From Sphagnum magellanicum (Eukaryota; Streptophyta; Sphagnopsida; Sphagnales; Sphagnaceae), in NCBI GenBank assembly GCA_021904315.1, contig CM038924.1, positions 12,264,026 to 12,328,025 on the forward strand: a stretch of 64,000 nucleotides of DNA, written 5' to 3'. A model generated the notes under the pieces. It did not search any database and was not told the origin of the DNA. It was given only the letters and a program-made list of their open reading frames with translations. Shown here in pieces: positions 49,433 through 60,049 of this stretch (the stretch's first letter is position 1; each line of letters opens with the position of its first letter). The translations under genes and the position numbers were made by a program.

Positions 49433-51526
49433 AATGTGACCATGCCATAACCCTCCATAACCATGAGGCCCCCACTTCACATTTGCTTTGTCGAAAATCC
49501 ATTGATGAGGTAGTGTGCATGTTTGTCATTTTGCACTTTTTGAACCAATGGAGAAAAACTTGTTGAATATGGAGTGACTTTTTGTCTTTGGAATTTGTTT
49601 GAGATGGTTTTTTTACAATTGGGTTTTTTGGAAAACCATATCTCATAGAGCTTCAAAGATGTTTGTTAAAATCTCTTTTTATTGGTTCATAAGTTGTGAC
49701 AACTGATATGGTAAGGTGAAAAACCATGTAAACATAACTTTTTTTTTCTTCATTTCATGACCTAGCTATGGATTTTTCATAAGAATTTTTAAGTTAAGCC
49801 CATTTTTGTCAAAATAATATTGGGATGGATCGCTTTACATCATAATATGCTTGGGCCAACAACAACAAATGGGCTCACTAGTATATGTTGCAATCTATTT
49901 TCAACAAATTAGGGCCACATATAATTTGTGGGACTATCTTTCAATTGTTGATTACATGCTCATATTGCCATTAACCACCTTTCAAACAAACATTAGTTAA
50001 CCAAGATAGGGACCATGTATGTATAAGTTACATACCATGTCAACCATTACAATTGTCAATTGCAAATCCAGCATTAGGTTTTTGTGATGTGGTATTGTCC
50101 AAAACCATAGCCTATGAAGTTTAATTTTATATTTACAAAATGTCTAGAGCTTAAATTTAACAATTAGAACATAGTTAAAATTGGGCCACATATTCCTAAT
50201 GAGCTATGGATCCCATCATAACATAATTTTTAGAACTTATAAACTTATTTTCAAGATTTTCAATCATATGTTCATGTTAGTTGACCATATGGATGTGTGC
50301 AAGCACATAGGAAAGAGATTTGAAATACATAATGACTTACATGGGAAGGTGTCCAAATAATGTTTTTATTTTCATTTTGTCCAGTTAATGAGTTTGGTTA
50401 CCATCTATTCATAGTGAGGTGTCAGGTGGCAAAATTTTCTAAATACTAGTAACTCCAATTGGCTATTCAAAGAACTTTTTTTTTTCAAAGTGGTTATGTT
50501 AATTAATCCATGTTCATAACCTTGTGATGAGCATTCAAGGAGTGTTATGTGTTCATGCAATGACAACTTTTTTCACATTTAATTTATGAGGCTACAGAAC
50601 AAATGTCAAATATGAAGCAACAAATGTCTTAACATGAGAAGTTTTGTGGATACAAACAATTTGAAGAGGTGTGAAAAGATGTGCTTGGGTCCTACCTATT
50701 GCTAACATAGGTCCTATTGTGCTAGCTACCATCAAGGCTACCTAAAAAGATTCATTTGTGAGGTAAAAAAAATTTGTCATCCATATGAACAAATGCAACC
50801 AATGTTGCAACTAAGAATAGTATTCACAAAGCTCCCAAGAATCTAAAGTCTATGCAAATTATTATTGAAAATAGCATAATAATCTTTTTTTATTCATGCT
50901 AATTTTATAATGGTACAGTTTGTGAAGGCTAATTATCTAGGGTTCAATTGAAAACAAGAGCATCACAATAACATTTGTGATTAAGAAACAACCTCAACAA
51001 ATTGTTTTACATCAAAGGCAAAGTAGGCCAAAAATGAATGCCTCAAATGTGTCACCATGATTCCTTGCAGTTTACACCACAACAAAATAAATACCTACAA
51101 TTGTTCAAATTATAAAGAAACTAAAATTACTAGTCATAACTTCAACACAATAGCCTCAAAACTAAGAAATTTCAACTTTCAAAATGAACCAAATTCAAAT
51201 CTAAAAGAATATGCAAAAACCCATTGATGAATGGGTAGTGCTATCAACCTTGACATTTGGGTGTTTGCAAACTTCAACACACGTGCAACAAGTTTTCCTA
51301 CAACACACATGTCAACAATGTCAACCACATCTTGGATCTAGACCTGCAAGTTTAATAATTAAATGCACATCCATTCATTTCTCATTCAATGCCAATCTTG
51401 CACTAAATACAAGATTTTACAACAACAAAAAAACCCAAATTTAGAATGTTGCCATGAAATCATGAAGACACCTAAAACTAAATTACTTGAAGGGGATTTG
51501 AACCCCAACCCTAGAAAGGTGTTACC

Positions 51527-51934
51527 CATTGGAGCTCAAGCATGAATTGCAAAAAAACCCAATCAGAACACACATAAAACAACCATGTATAATCGAATAT
51601 GAAACACGGGTTGAACTTACTATGAATGTGATTCCCCATCACCACCATTGACAACCATAATCAATTGAAACTCCAATGGACACATAAAAACATAAAATGT
51701 GTAGCATAGGGCCAAATCTTGCAAAAAATGGCCTTCATAGGCATTGTAGGTTTCTTTAATAGCTAGATACATCATTGGAGCTCAAGCATGAATTGCAAAA
51801 AAACCCAATTAAAACACACATAAAAATACAATGTATAATCAAATACGGTTGAACTTACTACGAGTGTGATTCCCCATCACCACCATTGACAACCATAATC
51901 AATTGAAACTCCAATGGACACATAAAATATAAAA
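51527..51934 (+). repeat. Tandem duplication (246-bp period) interrupted by the chromovirus
   Basis: The unit at 51527-51772 is followed by a second unit from 51773. The second unit is cut at 51934 by the retrotransposon and resumes at 58905 to about 58985. A candidate pol III B-box (GGTTCAAATCC) lies on the minus strand just outside the first unit, near 51500. Confidence 0.8.
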
Positions 51935-52757
51935 TGACGCGCTCCCAAGTTACGGGGGTGGAACCCACTTGAGGGTTTCACAAAGTCAAGTTGCGAAAAA
52001 TTGAACTTGGTAGCACGCTCCCGGCTTCCAACTCTAGAAAGGGGTAGAGGGTCGAGTTGGGAGCCCCGGGATCGGACTAGGAAGAGGGACTAGCTTAGCT
52101 CGTGTGAATCTACATCCAAAAACCAACCAAAAACGGGTTAGTTTAGCATTCGGGACACCCTTGGGTGTTGGGACTTGCCACGGGCACTTGGACACACAAG
52201 ACTCACCACGGCCCGAACTCGGGGGAAGCCACCACCTTCCCCCATATAGTATTCTCTGCGGTTGGCCACGGAGGCTACATCCGAATGGCACAAATTCCCG
52301 GGACTCCCGAAATGGAGTCCCGAAATTGTCCCGGCGGGACTCCTGGAACTTTGAACCACCATAACTCCCAACTGCAGAGTTGGATCGCAACGAGGTCTAA
52401 ACCAAAGTTGTAGCCCTCGTCGAGATCTTTTCAACGCCATGTCGCACACTCAAATCGGACGTCGAGAAGAGGTCGATTCTCGACTTTTAGTTGTCGGGAG
52501 TCAAATTGCCAATTTGACTCCCGGCCCTTCTTTTGCCCATAACTTGGGCTGCAGATGTCCGAATTGCCAATGCGAGGGCATTTTCGATATCTACGTTTCA
52601 AGAACTTTCCAATGACACCAAGAACATCCCAATGCGAGGTGTTTTGCCCCTTGATGTCGAGCTCTGAACATTCGGGAGTCCCGGAGGACTCCAAAACCTC
52701 CAACTTTTCCAAGTGTTGGGCTTCACCCCCACACTTGGCCAAAGTGGGGTTGCGACA
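51935..52757 (-). repeat. 3' LTR of the chromovirus
   Basis: Same length as the 5' LTR and ends at the TAAAA duplication. Differences from the 5' LTR are scattered and mostly transitions. Confidence 0.95.
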
Positions 52758-52775
52758 CTCTCCCCACTAGAAGAA
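52758..52775 (-). other. Polypurine tract next to the 3' LTR
   Basis: Minus-strand reading CTTCTAGTGGGGAGAG directly before TGTCG of the 3' LTR; primes plus-strand synthesis. A near copy lies about 760 bases upstream at 53513-53530. Confidence 0.75.
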
Positions 52776-53545
52776 AGAGGTCAATGTCCTCATTGACATT
52801 TAGAATTTTCCTTCGCACAATTGCAATTGCTTCTTTTTGGATCCTTGGCCATTTTGCCGAACTTTCGCGGCTTGGACCTTGTCTCAAACTTACTTAGGCG
52901 TCCCCAAGATTCCAACATTTTCTTGATAAGTCCAAGAGGGTCTTGTGGAAAACCCTCATCCAACGCTTCGTCAAAAGAGGACTAAACTATCCTAGTTTGA
53001 CGAAGCTCCTCATTTGGGAGGAACTTTTTCATTCTTCCCCTCATGAGGAACTTAAGTCAAGTCTATTCTTCACCTAAGCTATTTGACATGACTCCTTTTC
53101 CTATTTCGCGCCTTGGTCACAACAACCAAGCCTTAACTAAAAGGTTTGCTTATCAAGGTACGAGAAGCAACACTTGGGTTTGCCAAACCTAATTCCCAAA
53201 CTACACTTAAAGTATGTGAGCGGGGTCATGACTTCCCACGTTGGCCACACTACCAACCAAGCCTTCGGGATGCACTTAAGGCATGTGCATGTCCCCGCAA
53301 GCTCACCTTGCTTGCCTCCTCTCTCGGGGCCAAGTTTTCTCAACCCCAAAGAGGAGTCCGATTTTGATTTGGGCCTACGCGAAATAGTTCCATTTGTCCC
53401 ATGCCACTTTACAACTCTATTTGCCTTATGCAAATTTCTCGTGATACAATCTCTTAGAAGTTTTAATGCCTTTATTTCACTTACAACTTGATGTGGTACA
53501 TTTTATGTGAGATTCTTCCCCACTAAAAGAAAGGTGATGTCCTCA
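52776..53545 (-). other. Non-coding 3' internal region of the chromovirus
   Basis: About 770 bases between pol and the polypurine tract. It contains a second polypurine-tract-like segment at about 53513-53560. I recognise no protein; frames of about 100 codons are not coding-like. Confidence 0.6.
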
Positions 53546-53698
53546 TCACACTCTACGTCTTTTCTTCTTTGTCGGTCTAGTGTGGAACTCTTCTATGGCT
53601 TCTTGGGCATGTTCCATGTTGGATTCATTCACCCAAGAAGCTTCTATTGGATGGTATCCTTTCCACTTAACTAGGTATTCTCGCTCTCGTCCTCTAAG
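53546..53698 (-). pseudogene. Integrase C-terminal chromodomain beyond a stop codon
   Basis: In the same frame directly after TGA 53701-53699 the sequence reads LRGREREYLVKWKGY, then ASWVNESN and AQEAIEEFH, the core of a chromodomain, with the aromatic residues Y, W and W of the fold. It ends in a basic KKKRRRV and TGA at 53548-53546. Chromodomains on gypsy integrases are thought to guide insertion to heterochromatin. Here the domain is cut from pol by a stop that fits a CGA to TGA change. Confidence 0.88.
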
Positions 53699-56557
53699 TC
53701 ACCTTGATTTGAGCACGGCCTCCACCTCAAACTCTGGTTCATTATGAACCAAGTCCAGTGGGGGCCTTAAGGTGTGCTCTCGATTAGGCCTTGAGGCATC
53801 ACGGGCGACCGGCTTCAAGAAGGAAACATGAAATGTGGGATGAACTCTAAGATTTTCCGGTAGTTCTAACTTATAAGTGTCGGAAAGTTTCTTTTCCAAC
53901 ACTTTGAATGGACCTGCATATGGGCCCAAAAACTTATGACTTAAACCTTCTGGCAATCGGAAGTTCTTGATGTTCAACCACACCTCGTCTCCCACTTGGA
54001 ATTTCACCTCTCGTCGGGACTTGTCTGCAAAATCCTTGTACCTTTTATGCGCCTTCTCCAAGTTGGCCTTTGCCAACTCCCAAAGGCACTGCCTCTCTTC
54101 ATCAAGTTGTGTGACCATTGGCACTTCCTCACTTGCATCACTTGGAGTTTGTCCTTGTGATGCCCAAGTCATGGGCACAATTGGTGACTTGCCCGTCACC
54201 ATTTGGAATGGAGTGAACCCCGTTGCGGAGTGTGCCGAGTTGTTGTAACAAAACTCGGCTAACTCCAAATGGTCCACCCAATCTTGTTGATCCGCCGCCA
54301 CATAATTCCTTAGGAATTGTTGGATCACCAAGTTGACCCTTTCGGTTTGCCCATCGGTTTGGGGACGGAACGAAATGCTCATCTTGAGTTCCGACCCCAT
54401 TCGCTTCCACAAGGCCCGCCAAAACTTACTTGTAAACTTCGGGTCTCGATCCGACACTATGTCCTTTGGAAGGCCATGATGCTTGAAAATGTGGGAGAAG
54501 AACAACCTTCCCGTCTCTTGAGCCGTGGCTTCATCTTTTGTGGGGATGAAGTGTGCCATTTTGCTAAATCGATCCACCATAACCATGATGGCATCAAACC
54601 CCTTGGAAGGGGGCAAACTCACCATGAAGTCCATTGACACACTTTCCCACGGCCCTTCCGGAATTGGTAAAGGTTGTAACAAACCCGCTTGCTTCTTGTT
54701 AAGACTTCGGTTTTGTTGACAAACCAAACAAGTCTTCACATACTCCTCCGCATCAAGCTTCAAGTTGGGCCAATAGTAGGACTTCTTTAGGAATGTTGTG
54801 GTGCGCTTTGCACCACCATGGCCCGCAAGCGGTCCATCATGACATTCCTTCAAAAGTGTGTCCCTAATTTTCCCTTCCGGCACATAGAGTTGATTTTGCT
54901 TGTACCACAATAATCCATTTCGCAAATGGAAGTGGGACTTGGCTCCATTTTGGATGCTTTGCCTTGCCTCCTTGGCAAAAGCATCACGGCGACTCGCTAG
55001 TCTAACTTCCTTTTGAAGTTCCGACTCTCCCACACACACCATTCTAAGTTGGTGTTTTCGGCTCAAGGCATCGGGGACTATGTTCTCCTTTCCGGGCTTG
55101 TGCCGGATGTCCACATTGAACAAGGCCAATGTGTCTTGCCACCTTACTTGCTTCGATGACAACTTGGGTTGAATGGAGAAATACTTCAAGGTCACATTGT
55201 CAGTCCACACCACCACATCTTTGGAGCCTATGTAATGGCCCCAAGTTTTGAGGCAATGTATGACCGCCCACATTTCCTTCTCGTGGGTTGGCCACCTTCT
55301 CTCCGTCTCACTCAACTTCTTGCTTTCAAAGGCCACCGGTCTTCCATCTTGCACTATGACACCCCCAATTGCAAAATCGGAGGCGTTGGAATCGATTTCA
55401 AAGTCCTTATCAAAGTCGGGCAACTTCAACACCGACACTTTCACCAAAATGCCCTTCAATGCTTCAAAGGCTTCGTCGCATGCTTCATCCCAATCATAGG
55501 TGATGGCAGACTTCTTCAAGAGGTTTGTCAAAGGGGCCGCTATCTTCGCAAAGTTTTTGATGAACTTGCGATAGTAGGAGGCCAATCCCAAAAAGGATCT
55601 CAAGGCGGGAACCGACTTAGGCGACTCCCAATCCAAAATTGCCTTGACCTTGTGATCGTCCATCATCAAACCTTCTTGAGTTATTCTATGTCCAAGGAAG
55701 TCCACTTCCGTCACCCCAAATTCGCACTTCTCGAGCTTGGCATACAACTTGTTTTCTCGTAGTCTTTGGAACACCTTGCAAAGGTGCTTCGCATGCTCCT
55801 CCATGGAGCTACTATAAATCAAAATGTCGTCTATGTAGACGACCACAAAATCATCAAGCCATTCTCGAAAAATGTCATTCATGAGAGTGCAAAATGTTGC
55901 GGGTGCATTGGTGAGCCCAAAGGGCATCACCAAGATCTCGTATGAGCCATACCTTGTGCGGCAAGCGGTCTTTTCTTCGTCCCCTTCTTTGATCCTTATT
56001 TGGTAATACCCCGAACGTAGATCAATTCTACTAAAAACCTTGGCTCCCGAGAGACGATCAAATAGATCATCGATGCGAGGTAAAAGATACCGATTTTTCA
56101 CCGTTGCCTTGTTGAGTGCTCTATAATCAACACACATCCTCAAGGTCCCATCCTTCTTGTGAACAAAAAGGACGGGTGCCCCATATGGCGACTTACTTGG
56201 TTTGATGTAACCTTTGGCGAGGAGTTCTTCGAGTTGAACCTTTAACTCTTTCAACTCCTCATGGCTCATTCGGTATGGGGCCTTGGCGGGAGGTTCCACT
56301 CCCGGCATCACTTCAATCGCATGATCAACACGTCTTCTCGGGGGCAACTCTTCGGGCAACTCTTCGGGCATCACATCCGGGAACTCTTCCAAAACTTGCT
56401 TTATGCACTCGGGTGAAGTCACCAACTTGGTGACTTCCTTGGGCTCATATTCGTCCAACACCCGCATGACACACATCATGCTAACACCCCCCACGCATTC
56501 CTTTTCCCAAGCTCTTCCTAACATAAAGTGGATGGTTGGACCACCCACACAAGGCAA
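53699..56557 (-). pseudogene. pol: pol: reverse transcriptase, RNase H, integrase
   Basis: 952 residues from the first ATG after the stop. RT: FSRIDL with D179 and the catalytic box YIDD at 241-244. RNase H: about 385-500; the first catalytic Asp (TDAS in relatives) is Asn391 in EIDSNASD, whereas WTDN (D453) is kept. Integrase: HHCC zinc region with H573, H580, C610 and C613, and DDE residues D643, D703 and E739 all present. The tail carries the GPF-type region ([13 protein letters not shown]) and [10 protein letters not shown], normal for chromoviruses. It reads into a chromodomain after TGA at 53701-53699. Confidence 0.95.
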
Positions 56558-56560
56558 CTC

Positions 56561-57580
56561 TTATGCCTTGACTCGCACAATCCCACTTTTAGATGGGATT
56601 CTAACTAGCCTATTGTGCCCTTCTATGAGCACATTGTTTTGGGTGATGAACTCCATTCCCAAGATGCATTCCATTCCACCCAAGGTGGAAACCAACAAGT
56701 CCACCTTTCCTCTCCAATTCCCAAGTTGGAGAGGCACTCCCTTTGCTTGTAAAGTAGTTGGATGGGGGACCCCATCCGCGAAGTGCACCTCAATGGGTGC
56801 CTTGAGCTCCTCCAAGTGGAGCTCCATCCTTTCGGCGCTCTCCCGAGTTATGAAGTTGTGAGAAGCCCTTGTGTCCAAAAGACATAAGAGATCCCGCTTA
56901 TAAATCTTCCCTTTCAAGAAGATAAGTCGGTTGCATTCCTTTTGGGCTAGAGTGGCATTGAAAGCAAGTACCTTGGAGCTCCCAACACCCGATTTGGACT
57001 TGGGGCAATCTTTGGAATAGTGTTTCACTTCGTTGCAATTGAAGCATGCCCCTTTGGGCTTTGCTCCAAAATCTCCCTTTGGTTGGCTCCCCTTGGAAGG
57101 AGCCCCTTTCTTCACAAAATTTCCTTTTGGTTTGAACCCCGAGCCTTGAAATGTTTTGGGCTTATCCTTGGTTGGGCAACCTTGCCCCCGGTTCCATTCC
57201 CCCTCATGCCTTGGCTTCTTGTGAAGGAACTTGTTGTCCTTCTTGAACCCGGATTTGTCACTCCGCCCCACATCCGAGAAGTTCTCCACTTTCGTGATGG
57301 CCTCGGATAATGAGGCGGGCCAACTCTCCTCAAGCTTTCGCTTGGCCCAAGTTGGAAGCCCCATCACAAATTGGCACACACGGTCCATCTCGTGCATGTG
57401 TCGAACCTCCAACATGAGTTCGGAATAAGCCCTCACATATTGCCTCAAGTTCTCATTTGTGGCATTCACAAGGTCACGGAGTTTGCACCTAGAAATGTAG
57501 TCGGAGTTCCTCAGGACGAATTCCGCCTCAATGCGATCCTTGAAAAACTCCCACGTATAGCCATGGTTCTTGCCCTTGTC
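56561..57580 (-). pseudogene. gag C-terminus, zinc knuckle and aspartic protease
   Basis: Same frame as the N-terminal gag part; the first ATG after the stop is at 57469. In the 302-residue portion from that ATG, a CCHC knuckle lies at C142, C145, H150 and C155 (CX2CX4HX4C). The retropepsin active site follows at residues 199-201. It reads DTR in LLDTRASHNFI where the family has D(S/T)G, so the essential flap-facing Gly is Arg and the protease should be inactive. The frame ends at TAA 56563-56561, one codon before ELPCVGG, which continues into pol in the same phase. Confidence 0.88.
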
Positions 57581-58033
57581 TTACCTCACCGTCCGCCACC
57601 AAGTGGCGGCATAGCCCTTCAAGTAGGATTGAGCAAGCTCCACGGTGGAATGCCGACCAACCTTGGCGGCATGTATGTAGTCTTCCATTTCGGCAAGCCA
57701 AGCATCCACAACTTTTCGGTCTCGGGCACCATCGAAGTTCCCGGGCTTGGCCGGTTGAAACCTTTCACCCTTGGAGGTCCCCGTTTTGAGGGCCGCCACC
57801 AACTCACCAAAGTCGGGCCTATTCATCTTGAGGAGGACTTCAAGTTGCTCCGGGGTGAATAGGACCGAGCTCCGTTGTTCCTCCTCACTTTCGAGTCCAA
57901 CCTCGGGCTCATCTTGGTCCTCCCAGGAGTTTGGTTCCTCCTCCCCAATTGACTCCGACAGGGCTACTAGGTCTTCGACGGGTTCCTCGGGCCTAGTCTC
58001 GGAAGCTTGCTTACGGTTCTTCTTGGGAGCCAT
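57581..58033 (-). pseudogene. gag: gag, N-terminal part, ending in a premature stop
   Basis: Structural capsid protein of the retrotransposon. ATG at 58033-58031 starts MAPKKNRKQ, 30 bases past the primer-binding site; the open frame to 58123 runs through the primer-binding site into the LTR and is not used. An acidic region leads to the conserved gag block with LAEMEDYIHA, ending ATWWRTVR before TAA at 57583-57581. The frame then continues without another stop through the rest of gag, so the TAA is a simple nonsense change. Coding sequence on either side is in phase 1 relative to coordinate division by 3, confirming one original frame. Confidence 0.85.
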
Positions 58034-58062
58034 TCCAACCCAAGAAGTGAGCTTCACCACTT

Positions 58063-58074
58063 GCTCTGATACCA
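58063..58074 (-). other. Primer-binding site, initiator Met tRNA
   Basis: TGGTATCAGAGC on the minus strand, 2 bases inside the 5' LTR, is complementary to the 3' end of plant initiator tRNA-Met, the usual primer of Ty3/gypsy elements. Confidence 0.93.
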
Positions 58075-58076
58075 CG

Positions 58077-58899
58077 TGACACGCTCCCAAGTCACGGGGG
58101 TGGAACCCACTTGAGGGTTTCACAAAGTCAAGTTGCGGAAAGTTGAACTTGGTAGCACGCTCCCGGCTTCCAACTCTAGAAAGGGGTAGAGGGTCGAGTT
58201 GGGAGCCCCGGGATTAGACTAGGAAGAGGGACTAGCTTAGCTCGTGTGAATCTACATCCAAAAACCAACCAAAAACGGGTTAGTTTAGCATTCGGGACAC
58301 CCTTGGGTGTTGGGACTTGCCACGGGCACTTGGACACACAAGACTCACCACGGCCCGAACTCGGGGGAAGCCACCACCTTCCCCCATATAGTATTCTCTG
58401 CGGCTGACCACGGAGGCTACATCCGAATGGCACAAATTCCCGGGACTCCCGAAATGGAGTCCCGAAATTGTCCCGGCGGGACTCCTGGAACTTTGAACCA
58501 CCATAACTCCCGACTGCAAAGTTGGATCGCAACGAGGTCTAAACCAAAGTTGTAGTTCTCGTCGAGATCTTTTCAACGCCATGTCGCACACTCAAATCGG
58601 ACGTCGAGAAGAGGTCGATTCTCGACTTTTAGTTGTCGGGAGTCAAATTGCCAATTTGACTCCCGGCCCTTCTTTTGCCCATAACTTGGGCTGCAGATGT
58701 CCGAATTGCCAATGCGATGGCATTTTCGATATCTACGTTTCAAGACCTTTCCAATGACACCAAGAACATCCCAATGAGAGGTGTTTTGCCCCTTGCTATT
58801 GAGCTCTGAACATTCGGGAGTCCTGGAGGACTCCAAAACCTCCAACTTTTCCAAGTGTTGGGCTTCACCCCCACACTTGGCCAAAGTGGGGTTGCGACA
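58077..58899 (-). repeat. 5' LTR of the chromovirus
   Basis: Upstream LTR relative to transcription. Read on the minus strand it begins TGTCGCAACCCC and ends GGGAGCGTGTCA, the canonical TG...CA ends. Confidence 0.95.
58386..58393 (-). promoter_or_regulatory. TATA-like motif in the 5' LTR
   Basis: TACTATAT on the minus strand, a plausible core promoter for the genomic RNA. The 3' LTR has the same motif. Confidence 0.35.
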
Positions 58900-58904
58900 T
58901 AAAA

Positions 58905-60049
58905 TGTGTAGCATAGGGCCAAATCTTGCAAAAAATGGCCTTCATAGGCATTGTAGATTTCTTCAATAGCAAAATACAATGTTGGCATAAAACCAACAAT
59001 TAAAATTGCATTCAAAAGCTATATAAAGCATAAAATCAAATGCTTGTAAAACTAATGGTAAGATTAGATCACATGGCAAACCAAAAAATTATTTAAACTA
59101 CCATTACGTAATGTTGATGGTTATCCTTCCAAGTGCACATTGTTGTGGAAAATGGGAAGGTTTCCAAGGTGTAAAAAATCTATGCATACATCCGCACAAT
59201 GAGAACCAAGTGCATAGTCAAACGATTTTGGAATTTTGATTTCATGAAGGAAAATGTTGGAGAAAGTACATTCATCCTCCATGTTGCCCAAGACCATAAT
59301 TGTGAAAATTTTGGCCATTTTAAACCACTTGGATAGTCAGTGGTTTAAAATCCCATTAGTTCCAAATATTGCCCACAATCTTGTTGTGGGGTTACAATCA
59401 TGGGGAGGCAATATGGTAGTTTGAGCATGATTTTGCATTGTAAGCTTGAAAAATAAGATTGTTGGTCAAACACAATAAGGTTTATCAATGGCCCAACAAC
59501 CATTCCAAAATTGCCAATGGGCCTCTAGTGCCCAAAATGTGCTTGCAAAATGGCCATATGACTTGCAAAGGTTATTTCAACCTTTAAAATAAGCCAATAC
59601 TGAGGGTAAATTACCCCAATAGCATTCAATAGCTCTTATGCATGAAAGCATTTCTCCAACTCCATAATTAAACCTACAACAATTTCAATGCATTGTTACT
59701 TCACAACTTCTACACACTTAGACCAAGCTTCCTTACTCACCATACTTGTAATCCTTGTGGTTACATTTGTGGTATGCAGAATGTACAACCTACCTCAAAA
59801 ATAAAATGCAACATATTGAATTCAAGACAAAAGTTTTATCCACCAAGTCAAAGGTAAATGATCATGGGCATGTTCAACAAGATCATGGAAAATGGTGAAA
59901 TGTTAAGATAAGAACCTCTTCCTAGGTTCACAATACATTGTCTACATGTTGGATTCACAAATCTTAATAACACCAATACTGAAATCACAAATGAAAGTAT
60001 CTTGTGCTTATGCAAACTTGGACAAGCCTTACATTGATTTTAGTAAAAG
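58905..60049. other. Intergenic; rest of the split duplication, then no gene
   Basis: 58905-58985 continues the tandem unit interrupted by the retrotransposon. The remainder is AT-rich with no sustained frame. Confidence 0.55.

Larger units (their letters stand above)
47270..51526. other. Intergenic, no supported gene
   Basis: Open frames up to 139 codons occur but show no recognisable motif. Contains the telomere-like duplication at 48924-49002 and a (TGTT)n run at 49407-49432. Confidence 0.5.
51935..58899 (-). mobile_element. Full-length Ty3/gypsy LTR retrotransposon (chromovirus)
   Basis: 6965 bp with TAAAA on both sides (51930-51934 and 58900-58904). Two 823-bp LTRs, a tRNA-iMet primer-binding site, a polypurine tract, and gag, protease, RT, RNase H, integrase and chromodomain in that order on the minus strand make it a chromovirus. 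The LTRs differ at 19 positions by hand count (2.3%; 15 transitions, 4 transversions) with no indels, so the insertion is fairly recent. Three in-frame stops and two catalytic substitutions mean this copy cannot make its proteins unaided. GC content is well above the surroundings. The exact chromovirus clade is unresolved. Confidence 0.95.

Noticed and set aside
52034..52742. Open frames of 100-118 codons in the LTRs (also 58176-58914)
   Set aside because: Duplicated because the LTRs are duplicated; no protein motif, and LTRs are regulatory.
57576..57590. AGGTAAGA at the gag stop as a 5' splice donor
   Set aside because: It matches a donor consensus, but the frame is continuous on both sides apart from the TAA, so a nonsense change is simpler. 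Needs RNA to exclude.
53967..58079. Plus-strand frames up to 197 codons within the retrotransposon
   Set aside because: Shadows of gag-pol on the other strand.
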